Position numbers and translations under genes: made by a program. Positions 1-8,885 of a stretch of 64,000 bases of DNA are shown here, piece by piece. Below the pieces are notes generated by a model that did not search any database, was not told the DNA's origin, and saw only the letters and a program-made list of their open reading frames with translations. Location of the stretch: contig NZ_VHLG01000005.1 in assembly GCF_006516955.1 (NCBI RefSeq), positions 1-64,000 of the forward strand, read 5' to 3'. The DNA is from Martelella alba. GTDB taxonomy: Bacteria > Pseudomonadota > Alphaproteobacteria > Rhizobiales > Rhizobiaceae. Each line of letters begins with the position of its first letter. Within the stretch, counting starts at the first letter, position 1.

Positions 1-149
1 TTGCTGGCGCTCATCGCTTGCTGTTGACCCTGATATAGGCCTTTCCTCACAACTCAGGCAGGTGGTTTGCCTCAACGCGGCTATGCGTCTGGCGCAATCC
101 TTGGCGAAAACGGGTATTTTGACAGAGTTTCATGCATCATTTCTGTGCA
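1..149. repeat. Direct repeat, left copy (DUF1127 upstream region)
   Basis: This stretch matches 445-593 with one mismatch (G at 92 versus A at 536) and an offset of 444 bases. The right copy lies just upstream of the minus-strand DUF1127 gene at 257-400. By symmetry the left copy should be the upstream region of a second, similar gene lying off the left edge of the window. Identity stops at 150/594. Confidence 0.9.
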
Positions 150-170
150 GGGCCGGTTGGCTCGCGCGCA

Positions 171-206
171 AAAAATAACGCCCGCCGGGGGAGGAACCGG
201 CGGGCG
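171..206 (-). terminator. Rho-independent terminator of the DUF1127 gene
   Basis: On the minus strand a 10-bp stem (CGCCCGCCGG pairing with CCGGCGGGCG, arms 179-188 and 197-206) is followed by TTATTTTTT. It lies about 50 bases past the stop codon of the small minus-strand gene at 257-400 and nothing else on that strand ends here. Confidence 0.85.
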
Positions 207-256
207 TTTCATGTGGCGACAATCGGGAGGAGGGATCGTCAGCCTTTGTAAAGGTC

Positions 257-400
257 TTAGAAGGAAGCCTTGCGGGCAACGCGGCGAATGTCTTCGCGGT
301 TGACGCCGAGGTCAGCCAGATCGCGGCCCGACATGCGGTTCAGTTCGCTGACGGTCTGACGGTACTTCATCCAGTTGTTGAAAGAACGTGCCATGCTCAT
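257..400 (-). CDS. Small DUF1127 protein (47 aa)
   Basis: The 47-residue product begins MSMARSFNNWMKYRQT and carries the DUF1127 pattern: an N-terminal helix, then LNRMSGRDLADLGVNR and a basic end. Small Arg-rich DUF1127 proteins are abundant in Rhizobiaceae, and some are linked in the literature to stress, phosphate or carbon metabolism and to RNA turnover; nothing here shows which applies. A GAGGAG ribosome site lies 8 bases before the ATG at 400, and a second in-frame ATG follows two codons later. A strong terminator follows the gene. The upstream region is duplicated at the window edge, so the gene is probably one of a tandem pair. Confidence 0.88.
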   Translation of the reverse strand: MSMARSFNNWMKYRQTVSELNRMSGRDLADLGVNREDIRRVARKASF

Positions 401-444
401 TTTCGATCTCCTCGTGAATTGGGTTTCAGCGTGTCGCTCAGGTC

Positions 445-593
445 TTGCTGGCGCTCATCGCTTGCTGTTGACCCTGATATAGGCCTTTCCTCACAACTCA
501 GGCAGGTGGTTTGCCTCAACGCGGCTATGCGTCTGACGCAATCCTTGGCGAAAACGGGTATTTTGACAGAGTTTCATGCATCATTTCTGTGCA
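445..593. repeat. Direct repeat, right copy (upstream of DUF1127 gene)
   Basis: Partner of the copy at 1-149, with a single mismatch over 149 bases. It begins 44 bases upstream of the DUF1127 start codon and so should contain that gene's promoter. I could not pick a confident -35/-10 pair: TATATC is present on the minus strand but without a good -35. Confidence 0.9.
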
Positions 594-675
594 TGAGGCG
601 GAGCGTTGCGAGAAGGGCTTGCATCATCTGACGGTTTCATCATCTCATTTGCCGAACAGATATCGGGAGATGAAG

Positions 676-1020
676 ATGGCGGTTGACGAGGAATTGGCGA
701 TGAAGCTGCGTGAGCGGCTGGAACCGTTGCAGGGTTTCAGCGAGAAGAAGATGTTTGGTGGCATCTGCTTCATGCTGAACGGTCATATGGTCGGCGCGGC
801 AAGCGGCCGGAAGGATAGCGCCCGGCGCTTCCTGTTTCGTATTGGCAAGGAAAATGATGCAGCCGCAGCGCAGTTGGGGGCTGCCGAGCCGATGATGCAG
901 GGCGGACGGAAGATGCGCGGCTTTTATTTTGTCGACGCCGAGACCCTGTCGGATGACGCCTTTGACGAATGGCTTTCGATTGCCATCGAAAATGCCTATT
1001 CGCTGCCGCCCAAAAACTGA
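676..1020 (+). CDS. TfoX N-terminal-domain family protein
   Basis: The 114-aa product matches the TfoX/Sxy N-terminal domain family, with the typical FSEKKMFGGICFMLNGHMV segment near residues 17-35 and an aromatic GFYFVD segment near residue 85. Members are small cytosolic proteins; in gammaproteobacteria the full-length form acts in competence regulation, but stand-alone N-domain proteins have no settled function. The ATG at 676 is preferred because GGGAG lies 6 bases upstream; ATG 670 is an alternative. It stands alone, facing away from the DUF1127 gene. Confidence 0.8.
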   Translation: MAVDEELAMKLRERLEPLQGFSEKKMFGGICFMLNGHMVGAASGRKDSARRFLFRIGKENDAAAAQLGAAEPMMQGGRKMRGFYFVDAETLSDDAFDEWLSIAIENAYSLPPKN

Positions 1021-1109
1021 TCCGGCAAGCGGTTGCTGACATGTCTTGTTTCGGTCATTGATGCCGTTATCATCCCTATTTCGTTTCATATGCCAGCCAG
1101 GCGATCATC

Positions 1110-2078
1110 ATGTCAGTTCAGTCATCCTCCTCCAATTCTCTCGGGGCGCTCGATATCCGGCTTCTGCGGATTTTGAGCGTATTGCTGGAGGAGGAGAGTG
1201 TTTCGCGCACCGCCGAGCTGATGGGGCAGACCCAGCCAACGATTTCTGCGGCGCTGCGCCGGCTGCGTGACATTCTTGGCGATCCGCTGCTGGTCCGAAG
1301 CGGCACGCATCTGGTTGCGACAGCCCGCGCGGTGGAACTGCGGCCGGCGGTGATGCGCATTCTTGCCGAGATCGATGACCATTTTGTCGAGCCGGGGCTG
1401 TTTGTACCGGAAACGAGTGAGCGCCGGTTCAGCCTGATTGCCGCCAACAGTCTGGGGCCGATCTTCCTGCCGCGTTTTGTCGCCCGCCTCAGGCGGCTTG
1501 CTCCGGGGATTACGGCAGATCTCTGTCCCATTCCCGCCGATGGCAATGTCGCAGCGGCCCTCGAAACGTCCGAACTCGATATTGCCGTCGTCAATGCGCC
1601 GATCGAGCCCGAAAGCCTTAGAATAGCGCCGCTGATGGCAACGGATCTTGTGTGTATCATGGGGCGCGCGCATCCTCTGGCGGGGGCAGCATCGCTCTCG
1701 CTTGAGACCTATCTGACGCTGAAACACATTACCCCGACTCCGCTGAACCTGGCTGCCACAGCACCTATCGACAGCCGGTTGAAGGCCCTTGGCCATAGCC
1801 GTCAGATCACGCTTTCCGTGCCGGAATTCGGGGTTATTCCCTTTATCGTCGCAGAATCCGACCTTGTTTTCACCACCGGGCGGGCTTTTGCCGAACATTT
1901 GTCGGAAACGCTGCCGATCGCGATTGTTCCGGCACCTGAAGCGCTGTCACGGATGAAGTTCCAGATGCTTTGGCATGAACGTCAGCATCGCTCGCCCGCC
2001 AATCGCTGGCTCAGGGAGCAGGTCAAGGCGACATTTGCCGATATTGCTGTCGAGATGGAAGCTGGCGAGCAGGGCTGA
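1110..2078 (+). CDS. LysR-family regulator, NodD/NahR-like (LysR1)
   Basis: The 322-aa protein has an N-terminal winged helix (residues about 13-70, with LLEEESVSRTAELMG and TQPTISAALRRLR) and a periplasmic-binding-like sensor domain. Its C-terminal part, with FTTGRAFAEHL and LWHERQHRSPANRWL, is the NodD/NahR/LinR type that senses aromatic or heterocyclic inducers, and closely resembles the LysR at 27212. It is convergent with the importer ending at 2084, five bases away. It is the best candidate to control locus A, where three similar short motifs sit 80-95 bases upstream of genes, but that link is inferred. Confidence 0.88.
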   Translation: MSVQSSSSNSLGALDIRLLRILSVLLEEESVSRTAELMGQTQPTISAALRRLRDILGDPLLVRSGTHLVATARAVELRPAVMRILAEIDDHFVEPGLFVPETSERRFSLIAANSLGPIFLPRFVARLRRLAPGITADLCPIPADGNVAAALETSELDIAVVNAPIEPESLRIAPLMATDLVCIMGRAHPLAGAASLSLETYLTLKHITPTPLNLAATAPIDSRLKALGHSRQITLSVPEFGVIPFIVAESDLVFTTGRAFAEHLSETLPIAIVPAPEALSRMKFQMLWHERQHRSPANRWLREQVKATFADIAVEMEAGEQG

Positions 2079-2083
2079 GCCCT

Positions 2084-2884
2084 TCAGCGCTTGAGCCCCA
2101 TGCGGGCTAAAAGCAGTTTCTCCGTGGCGCCGAAAACGGCGTAGATCGCAACGGAAAGCCCCGTCACCAGCGCCACCGATGTCCATAGATCGTCGGCATT
2201 GAACTGGGTGACATCGATCTGCATGCGGTAGCCGAGGCCATCGCCCGTGGCGAGCCATTCGGTGAGAAGTGCGCCGATAAAGGCACCCGGCACAGAAATG
2301 CGGGCGGCGGTAAGGATCGACGGCAGGGCTGCCGGTAGCGCAATGCGGTGCAGATAGGTGAAAGTGCCGCCACCAGCGCTTCTGACCAGATCGAACCACA
2401 AGGGCGAGCCGGAACGCAGGCCGAGCACCACGTTGATCAGCACGGGAAAGATCACTACAAGTCCGCCGATCACCGCGACCGAGCCAAGACCACGCCCGAA
2501 AATCAGCGTGATCAGCGGCGTCATGGCCACCAGCGGGACCGAGCGCAGCACCAGCGCCAGCGGCATCATGGTGCGTTCCGCCACCGGCCAGATGATGAAG
2601 CTTGCCGACAGAAGAGTGCCGATCGCCATGCCGGCGACAAAGCCGAGGCCGGCATGGCCAAGCGAGATCCACATATCGGCCGCCAGTGAGGCGCGATTGG
2701 CTGCAGCTGCTGGACTGGCGAAGGCATAGTGCCAGACGTCAAGCGGCGTCTTGCCGACAAAATTATTGATGTCGAAGATGATGAGATAGCCCCACCAGAG
2801 CGCCAGCACGACGAGGATTGACGCCAGAGACATGGCTAGTGCCGAAAGGGCTTTGAGTGTCATGGACAGGAAAGTGTCTCCCAT
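2084..2884 (-). CDS. ABC transporter permease, SsuC/ThiX-like
   Basis: The 266-aa inner-membrane protein has about six hydrophobic segments and the EAA-type loop near SAGGGTFTYLHRIALPAALP that docks on the ATPase. It belongs to the nitrate/taurine/aminopyrimidine permease family. The ATG at 2884 has GGGAGGGGC just upstream and sits 2 bases after the stop of the preceding permease, so the two are translationally coupled. With the second permease, ATPase and binding protein it forms a complete importer of the NMT1 type. Substrate unknown; N-heterocycles or sulfonates are usual for this family. Confidence 0.9.
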   Translation of the reverse strand: MGDTFLSMTLKALSALAMSLASILVVLALWWGYLIIFDINNFVGKTPLDVWHYAFASPAAAANRASLAADMWISLGHAGLGFVAGMAIGTLLSASFIIWPVAERTMMPLALVLRSVPLVAMTPLITLIFGRGLGSVAVIGGLVVIFPVLINVVLGLRSGSPLWFDLVRSAGGGTFTYLHRIALPAALPSILTAARISVPGAFIGALLTEWLATGDGLGYRMQIDVTQFNADDLWTSVALVTGLSVAIYAVFGATEKLLLARMGLKR

Positions 2885-2886
2885 GC

Positions 2887-3642
2887 TTATGCCCCTCCCG
2901 CATTTGAGCGGTCCCAGGGCAGAAGCAGATGCCCTGCAAGCCTTATCAGCGCATAGACAGCACCGGCGATGATTCCGCTCAGAAGCGCGATGCCGAAGGT
3001 CCGGTCGGCCAGCATCTGCTGCATGGCAACGACCATGGCGATGCCGAGCCCTTCCTGTACTGCACCCAGCCATTCGCCGATCACGGCGCCGAGAAAGGCG
3101 GCAGGGGCGGCAAGCGCCAGAGCCGCAAAAAGGGCGGGAAGGGCGGTCTGGAACCGGATATAGCGCAGGGTCGCAAACCGTCCGCCGCCGGAAGCACGCA
3201 CCACGTCGATTGCCGCCTGATCTGCCGCCTTCAACCCCATCAGTGCGCCGACAAGCGTGGTGAAGAACACGGAAAGCGCCGCCAGTGTGATCATCGGCTG
3301 CTGGCCCGACAGCGTCAGCGACAGGATGGGGCCGATCGCGATTAGCGGCACGCAATAGGAGATCACGGCGAGCTGGACCACGAGACGCTCCAGAACAGGG
3401 ATCATCATCACCAGCAAGGCCAGCAGGATCGCCAGTCCGTTGCCCCACAGATAGCCGAGTGCGGCTTCGTAGAGCGTGGCGGAGACATTGGGGCCGTAGA
3501 AGGACCAGCCATCGGAGAAAAGCCGGATGACAACAGCCCCCGGCGTCGGCACCATGCCGCGCGCCAGATGCAGGGCGCCTGCAGCCCACCAGAGTGCGAT
3601 CAGGATCACAAGACCGGTCAGCCATTGCCGTGCCTTAGTCAT
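2887..3642 (-). CDS. ABC transporter permease, SsuC/ThiX-like
   Basis: A 251-aa permease with multiple membrane helices and the coupling loop around [25 protein letters not shown]. The ATG at 3642 overlaps the end of the ATPase gene by 8 bases, a normal operon arrangement; longer starts upstream would overlap more. Two different permeases in one importer suggest a heterodimeric channel. It shares the operon with the ATPase at 3635 and the binding protein at 4473. Confidence 0.9.
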   Translation of the reverse strand: MTKARQWLTGLVILIALWWAAGALHLARGMVPTPGAVVIRLFSDGWSFYGPNVSATLYEAALGYLWGNGLAILLALLVMMIPVLERLVVQLAVISYCVPLIAIGPILSLTLSGQQPMITLAALSVFFTTLVGALMGLKAADQAAIDVVRASGGGRFATLRYIRFQTALPALFAALALAAPAAFLGAVIGEWLGAVQEGLGIAMVVAMQQMLADRTFGIALLSGIIAGAVYALIRLAGHLLLPWDRSNAGGA

Positions 3643-4510
3643 GATCGACCCCATTGCCGAACAACAGGTCGCTGACCTGGTCGACCAGCGCATGAAATTC
3701 GGGCGTGCGCATGATCTCCGCATCGCGTGGACGCGGCAGGTTCACCGGAATCGTTGCGACAATCCGGCCGGGCCGGGCGGCCATGACGACAATGAAATCG
3801 GAAAGCAGCACCGCCTCGTCAATGCCATGGGTCACCATCAAAACGGTTGCTGCCCGGCGGGCGAGAATACGCATCAGCTCAACATTGAGCCGCCGCCGGG
3901 TCATATCGTCCAGTGCACCGAAAGGTTCGTCGAGCAGCAATACGGACGGTTCCAGCACCAGCGCGCGGGCAATCGAGACACGCTGGCGCATGCCGCCGGA
4001 GAGCTGGGCCGGTCTGGCACTGGCAAAGGGCGTCAGCCCGACAAGTTCGATGAGATCAGCGATCCTCTTCCTGTCGACCGGTCGTCCGGCCACCTGTAGC
4101 GGCAAAGCGATATTGTCGGCGACACTGCGCCAGGGCAGAAGGGCGGAATCCTGAAAGGCAATGCCGAGTTCGCCATTGGCCACCGCCTCGGCCGGTGTTT
4201 CGCCATGGATCAGCACCCGGCCGGAACTTGCCGGTTCAAGGCCCGCTGCAATTCTGAGAATGGTCGACTTGCCGCAGCCCGACGGGCCTATCAGTGAGAT
4301 GAAGGCATGTTCGGGCGTCTTGAGATCAATGTTCTCGATCGCCGTAACGCTTTTGCGCCCAAGCCGGAAATGCTTGGACAGTCCCTCAATATCAAAGCCG
4401 GTACCGGCGGGCCTGAAGGGCCCACCGGTTGGCGCGGCATTGCTTGCAACTTGATCTGTCAATGGCAGGTCCTCAGGCCTTGAGCGAGGGATCTTCTGCA
4501 TAGACCTCAT
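3635..4510 (-). CDS. ABC transporter ATPase, SsuB/TauB-like
   Basis: The product carries Walker [10 protein letters not shown], a Q-loop ([10 protein letters not shown]), signature LSGGMRQR, Walker [12 protein letters not shown] and the switch His in VTHGIDEA. It energises the NMT1-type importer from the cytosolic face. The start is uncertain: ATG 4510 or 4501 would overlap the binding-protein gene by 38 or 29 bases, while a TTG at 4462 has a GAGGA site 7 bases upstream and would avoid overlap. The first 35-40 residues of the long form are proline-rich and not part of the ATPase domain. Confidence 0.9.
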   Translation of the reverse strand: MRSMQKIPRSRPEDLPLTDQVASNAAPTGGPFRPAGTGFDIEGLSKHFRLGRKSVTAIENIDLKTPEHAFISLIGPSGCGKSTILRIAAGLEPASSGRVLIHGETPAEAVANGELGIAFQDSALLPWRSVADNIALPLQVAGRPVDRKRIADLIELVGLTPFASARPAQLSGGMRQRVSIARALVLEPSVLLLDEPFGALDDMTRRRLNVELMRILARRAATVLMVTHGIDEAVLLSDFIVVMAARPGRIVATIPVNLPRPRDAEIMRTPEFHALVDQVSDLLFGNGVDHD

Positions 4511-5516
4511 CGAGAAGCGACATGTCGAACAGCTGGTCTGCGGTCAGGTCAAAGCCATTGGCCTTCAGGATCTCGATATTGCGGGCGATCAACTCCGGGC
4601 TGATCGTCAAAATACCGTGTGCATCGGTATAGGGGCTGACAAGAAGCTCATTCTGGGCTTTTGCCTGCATGATCTGTTCATCCATCGGCAGGCCGAGCGA
4701 TTTTCCATAAACCTCAACGGCGAGTTTGGCGGCCCCTTCCGGATCCTTCAGCGCCTGCTTCCAGCCAAGAATTTCGGCCTTCAGCATCGCCTTGACCTTG
4801 TCGCGCTCATTGGCGATCGAGTCATTGTGAACAACGATGGTTTCCGACACCAGTTCGAAATTGTGGTCGGCAAACATCATCACTTCGGTTTCAACACCCT
4901 TCAGCGCCAGCGAGATCGGCTCATTGGTCGAAAACGACATCCAGCCATCGACATCACCAACGGCCAGCGGCGTCGGATCAAACTGGGCAGGGATCTTGTT
5001 GATCGAAGCGGGGTCGATATTGTTCAGCTTCAAAAACAGGTTCCATGTCGTCTCATTGACGGCCTGAACGCCGATCTTCTTGCCGATCATCTCTTCCGGC
5101 GTGGTGATCGGATTGGATTTCAGCGAGGCAATGCAGAAAGGGTTTTTTTGATACTGCACGCCAACGGTCTTTACTGTGGCGCCCTTGGCAATCGCGGCCG
5201 CGGTCAGATCCGGCAGCGAGATGCCGTAAAAGACCTTCTTCTGCATCAGGCCGATTTCGGCCGGTGCGGCAGAGGGGCCGCCGGGAATGATGTCGACGCC
5301 GGTAAAGCCCTGATCCTTGTAGTATCCATTGGCATCGGCAAAGAATTCGCCAGCGAATTCAGTGTTGGCGACCCAGGAAAGCTGGACGCCGATCTTGCCG
5401 TAATCGGCAGCGCGCGCCGGCGCTGACATAAATGCGGGTATGGCCGCAAGCCCGGCAAGCCCTGCTCCTGCCTTGAGGAATTGACGCCTGCCTGTCGATT
5501 TATCGAGAATGTTCAT
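4473..5516 (-). CDS. NMT1/THI5-like substrate-binding protein of ABC importer
   Basis: The 347-aa protein begins with a twin-arginine type signal (GRRQFLKAG, then a hydrophobic stretch ending APARA), so it is exported, probably by Tat. The mature part has the SsuA/ThiY/NMT1 fold, for example [19 protein letters not shown] and [13 protein letters not shown]. Relatives bind formylaminopyrimidine, riboflavin, taurine, nitrate and other small N- or S-compounds. It is the first gene of the importer and 48 bases past the Rieske oxygenase gene, so one transcript may carry both. Confidence 0.9.
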   Translation of the reverse strand: MNILDKSTGRRQFLKAGAGLAGLAAIPAFMSAPARAADYGKIGVQLSWVANTEFAGEFFADANGYYKDQGFTGVDIIPGGPSAAPAEIGLMQKKVFYGISLPDLTAAAIAKGATVKTVGVQYQKNPFCIASLKSNPITTPEEMIGKKIGVQAVNETTWNLFLKLNNIDPASINKIPAQFDPTPLAVGDVDGWMSFSTNEPISLALKGVETEVMMFADHNFELVSETIVVHNDSIANERDKVKAMLKAEILGWKQALKDPEGAAKLAVEVYGKSLGLPMDEQIMQAKAQNELLVSPYTDAHGILTISPELIARNIEILKANGFDLTADQLFDMSLLDEVYAEDPSLKA

Positions 5517-5564
5517 GACTTCTCCGTACCGTTCTGGTCGTTGCGTTGTCTGGATAAGGTGTTG

Positions 5565-6569
5565 TTATTCGGCGGCCTCGGGCTGCATTGCCTTGAAGGA
5601 CAAGCGCAGCTTCTTGCGCATCAAAATGCCGGGCCTGTCCGATGGCATGGAGATTTCCACGCCCTCGGAGGCATCGAGAGGCACTTCATCGTCGGTGGTT
5701 TCGATCACGAATTTGTCTTCATCCGAGACGGCACGGTCGAAAGCGATGACCTTTTCCGGCGCGACATCGGCATCCGTGTCATTTCTGAGGACGAACTGAA
5801 TGCGCTGGGTGCGGCCCTCGTCAATCGGCGTTGCGAATGTGCAGTGAATGTTGGTGAGCCCGTTTGGATAAAAGATCCGCCCGGCGCGCGAAAAGGGCAG
5901 GAAGAACTGGTTGGCATTGTTGCGGACGGTCTTTTCTTCCGTCGTCAGCAGTGCTTCACGGTTTTCTTTCGGGTTTTTCACCGGCACTTCATTATAGCAA
6001 ATGAAGCCGTCTTCGGTGTCCTTGAAGCTGTTTTCTGCCGGGATCGGGTCAGCTTCGGCAAAGGTTCCCTTGTGCACGAAGGCGATATGCGAATTGTCGA
6101 AGCTGTTTTCGACAAGGCGCAGCGGATTGCAGGTCCAGATCTCGCGGAACTCCTTCACCTGGCGAAAACGGTCATCGTAGAATTCCGGCAGATGCGGAAT
6201 GTCATGGAGCGGCTCTTCCAGTGCGACCCAGACATAGCCATAGCGTTCATCGCAGAAATAGCCCGGTACGCCAAAGGGTTTGGGGCGGTGGTCGACCTCC
6301 TGCGGCACCTTCACGCAGGCGCCTTTGCCGTTGAAGGCCCAGCCGTGATAGGGGCAGATGATGTTGCCATCCTCGACATAGCCAGCTGAAAGCTTGGCGG
6401 TGCGATGAAGACAGCGGTCCTTAACCGCGCGCGGTTTTCCCTCGCCATCAAGCCAGAGCACGATATTTTCAGCCAGAAGCCGGAAGGGTTTCGGTCCGCT
6501 TTTGAGATCGTCAACCGGCATGATGCAGTACCAGAAGCGGCGAAGCTCGGGCCGTTCGGTGACGCGCAT
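5565..6569 (-). CDS. Rieske non-heme iron oxygenase (Rieske A)
   Basis: The 334-aa protein has a Rieske [2Fe-2S] domain with Cys53-x-His55 and Cys72-x2-His75 and a catalytic iron site in NSFDNSHIAFVHKGTF (Asp158, His161, His166). The length and FWY start place it with the vanillate demethylase / PaO-type oxygenases that hydroxylate or demethylate aromatic and heterocyclic rings. ATG 6569 is chosen for its GGGAG 8 bases upstream. No dedicated reductase or ferredoxin gene is nearby. It is clearly paralogous to the oxygenase at 13559. Divergent from the DUF1152 gene, with a shared upstream motif at 6657 and 6738. Confidence 0.92.
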   Translation of the reverse strand: MRVTERPELRRFWYCIMPVDDLKSGPKPFRLLAENIVLWLDGEGKPRAVKDRCLHRTAKLSAGYVEDGNIICPYHGWAFNGKGACVKVPQEVDHRPKPFGVPGYFCDERYGYVWVALEEPLHDIPHLPEFYDDRFRQVKEFREIWTCNPLRLVENSFDNSHIAFVHKGTFAEADPIPAENSFKDTEDGFICYNEVPVKNPKENREALLTTEEKTVRNNANQFFLPFSRAGRIFYPNGLTNIHCTFATPIDEGRTQRIQFVLRNDTDADVAPEKVIAFDRAVSDEDKFVIETTDDEVPLDASEGVEISMPSDRPGILMRKKLRLSFKAMQPEAAE

Positions 6570-6656
6570 GGTTTCAACTCCCGTGTGGTGAAGTGACAAT
6601 GTGTCGTGCTGAAACGATAGTGCCAGTCACGCAGACTTGAACATCGTCAATTTCCC

Positions 6657-6667
6657 ATAGACTTCAT
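6657..6667. promoter_or_regulatory. Candidate operator motif, site 1
   Basis: ATAGACTTCAT, 88 bases upstream of the Rieske A start. The same 11 bases occur exactly in reverse complement at 10340-10350, 81 bases upstream of the amidohydrolase start. A LysR-type site is likely; no footprint can be inferred. Confidence 0.45.
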
Positions 6668-6737
6668 TGACCAAATGCCATGAACCCTGTCCTCCCGGTC
6701 CGAACGGCCCGGATTTCGGGCGGCATGGCTTCCGTCT

Positions 6738-6748
6738 ATAGAGTCTAT
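6738..6748. promoter_or_regulatory. Candidate operator motif, site 2
   Basis: ATAGAGTCTAT, a near-palindrome matching site 3 (10340) at 9 of 11 positions, lying 94 bases upstream of the DUF1152 start. Together with site 1 it flanks the divergent promoter region between Rieske A and DUF1152. Confidence 0.4.
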
Positions 6749-6842
6749 TGCCCCCGGGGCGCTGCCAGCGGCGCGATCGCCCGGCTAGTCTTGTTGCAAA
6801 GGCCCTGTCCTTTCATGACTGACAGACGAAATGGAGAACCAC

Positions 6843-7844
6843 ATGTCCTACCCGCCCTCATTCACGGAGCTGGCCCTAAAGGCAAAGCATGCCCTGATCA
6901 TTGGCGTCGGCGGCGGCGGTGATGTGATCCAGTCGATCCCGGTCGGAAACTATCTGAAGCTGCTTGGTGTGGAAAAAATCACCGTTGGCGGTGTCGGTTC
7001 ATCCTGGTGGATGCCCGAGGGCGATCCGATTTCAGCCGATCCGACCGCCATGACCTACGGCCCGGTGGTTTATGATGTCGGCGCACTCAAGCCCTCGCGT
7101 GAGTGGGTGCCGGGCATCGTCGGCGTCGGGATCGAGACCACTTACGGCCAGTCCTGCAAACCGGCCGAAGCGGTGCTGGCAGATCTTCTGCCGGGAGAAC
7201 CCTTCGTTGCCGGGCTGACAAAGGGGGCAACGGGCCTGCGTGATGCGCTTGCCGCGCTGATCGAAAAGGAAGGGATCGACCTGATTGTCGGCGTCGACAT
7301 CGGTTCAGATTCATTCCATGACGGAAAGGAAGTCGTCCCTGCCCAGACCTCACTCATTGATTTCATTGTGCTGGCGGCGTTGACACAGCTTGAAATTCCG
7401 GTGGTCTATGGCCTTGCGGGCTACGGCTCTGATGGAGAAATGCGGCTTGAGGAGCTGGATGAACGTGTCAGCCGTGTGATGGCGGCCGGCGGCTATCTCG
7501 GCGCCATCGGGCTCAGCCATCGCGACGTCGCCGAAATGCTTTCAGCCTGTGAACTTTATCCCGATCCGATCGAACATTATGCCGCGCTCGCCGCGCGCGG
7601 CGAATTTGGCTATCGCCGGGTTCAGACTCACACGCCATGGGGCAGTGCGGTGAAGATCACACCGCTTGCGGCAACCATTTTGTTCTTTGACCCGAAAGTG
7701 ATGGTCGAGGTCGCCTGCCATGGTGTGAAAGCCCTTGCTGACACGACAAGCCTTGATGAGGCTGAAGAGATCTTTGCCGCCTCCGGCGAAATTCCTGAAA
7801 CACGGCTGGAGCCGGTGATCCGCTTCATGCGGCCGCAAAACTGA
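6843..7844 (+). CDS. DUF1152 domain-containing protein
   Basis: The 333-aa protein matches DUF1152, with a glycine-rich nucleotide-binding-like segment (IIGVGGGGDVIQS near residue 17) and conserved acidic blocks (VGVDIGSDSF). The family is uncharacterised. ATG 6843 has GGAG 6 bases upstream and is preferred to ATG 6831. It is followed 35 bases later by an aldo/keto reductase on the same strand, and is divergent from Rieske A. Placement in a catabolic locus suggests an enzyme acting on an oxidation product, which is inference only. Confidence 0.85.
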   Translation: MSYPPSFTELALKAKHALIIGVGGGGDVIQSIPVGNYLKLLGVEKITVGGVGSSWWMPEGDPISADPTAMTYGPVVYDVGALKPSREWVPGIVGVGIETTYGQSCKPAEAVLADLLPGEPFVAGLTKGATGLRDALAALIEKEGIDLIVGVDIGSDSFHDGKEVVPAQTSLIDFIVLAALTQLEIPVVYGLAGYGSDGEMRLEELDERVSRVMAAGGYLGAIGLSHRDVAEMLSACELYPDPIEHYAALAARGEFGYRRVQTHTPWGSAVKITPLAATILFFDPKVMVEVACHGVKALADTTSLDEAEEIFAASGEIPETRLEPVIRFMRPQN

Positions 7845-7879
7845 ACAGTACCGACAAGAGACGACGAAGGGAGAACCCC

Positions 7880-8872
7880 ATGCTGAAACGCGAAATCGGC
7901 AGGAGCGGCATTTCGGCGTCCGCGCTGGCGCTTGGAACCTGGGCCATTGGCGGCAGTGACTGGGGCGGAACCGATGAGGACGCCTCGATTGCCGCCATTC
8001 ACGCCGGCCTCGATGCCGGTATCGACCTGATCGACACGGCGCCGATCTATGGCTTCGGCCTGGCCGAGGAACTGGTGGGCAAGGCGATTTCCGGGCGGCG
8101 TGACAGCGTGGTGCTTGCCACCAAATGCGGCCTCGTCTGGGGCGGCGAAAAGGGCGCGTTCTTCTTTCCAAGCGAGTATGGCAAGGTCCACCGCTATCTC
8201 GGTCGCGATGCCATACGCATGGAGGTCGAGGCATCGCTAAAACGGCTGAAAACCGACTATATCGACCTCTATCAGACCCATTTCCAGGAACCGACAACGC
8301 CGATTGCCGAGACGATGGAGGCCCTGCTTGAGCTCAAGCAAGAGGGCAAGATCCGCGCTATCGGCATCTCCAATGCCTCGGCGGAGCAACTGGCAGACTA
8401 TCTGGCCGTCGGTCAGGTCGATGTGATGCAGGAGCAATACAGCATGGTGAGCCGGGATCTCGAAGGTGAGGTTATTCCGCTGGCCCTTAGCGAAGGCGTC
8501 GGCATCCTCGCCTATTCGCCGCTTGCCATGGGGCTTTTATCCGGGCGCATGCGTGCGGAACGCTCTTTCGGTAGCGGCGATGTGCGCGGTGAAAGCAAGC
8601 GGTTTGCCCCAGATGTTATCACCCGCGTCAACACCTTCCTCGACAGTATCGCCCCGATTGCCGCAGACCACGATATCTCCATGGTGCAGCTGGTGCTGGC
8701 CTGGACGCTGGCACGCCCCGGCATCACCCATGTGCTTTCCGGCGTGCGTAACCGCGCCCAGGCGGATGAAAATGTCGCCGCTGCCAATGTCAGCCTCAGC
8801 GCGGATGAAATGGCGGCGATCACCGCAAAGCTCGATGAGGCTGCGCTGAACGTGCCGCCGACTTACGGCTGA
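7880..8872 (+). CDS. Aldo/keto reductase
   Basis: A 330-aa (alpha/beta)8 NADPH-dependent reductase. The catalytic tetrad is visible: Asp and Tyr in LIDTAPIYGFGLAEELVG, Lys in VLATKCG, and His in YQTHF. The C-terminal part contains the usual cofactor-binding strand and ends normally. GGGAG lies 7 bases before the ATG. It forms a two-gene unit with the DUF1152 gene and could reduce an aldehyde or ketone made by the oxygenases of this locus. Confidence 0.92.
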   Translation: MLKREIGRSGISASALALGTWAIGGSDWGGTDEDASIAAIHAGLDAGIDLIDTAPIYGFGLAEELVGKAISGRRDSVVLATKCGLVWGGEKGAFFFPSEYGKVHRYLGRDAIRMEVEASLKRLKTDYIDLYQTHFQEPTTPIAETMEALLELKQEGKIRAIGISNASAEQLADYLAVGQVDVMQEQYSMVSRDLEGEVIPLALSEGVGILAYSPLAMGLLSGRMRAERSFGSGDVRGESKRFAPDVITRVNTFLDSIAPIAADHDISMVQLVLAWTLARPGITHVLSGVRNRAQADENVAAANVSLSADEMAAITAKLDEAALNVPPTYG

Positions 8873-8885
8873 TTGAGGCGCGGCC

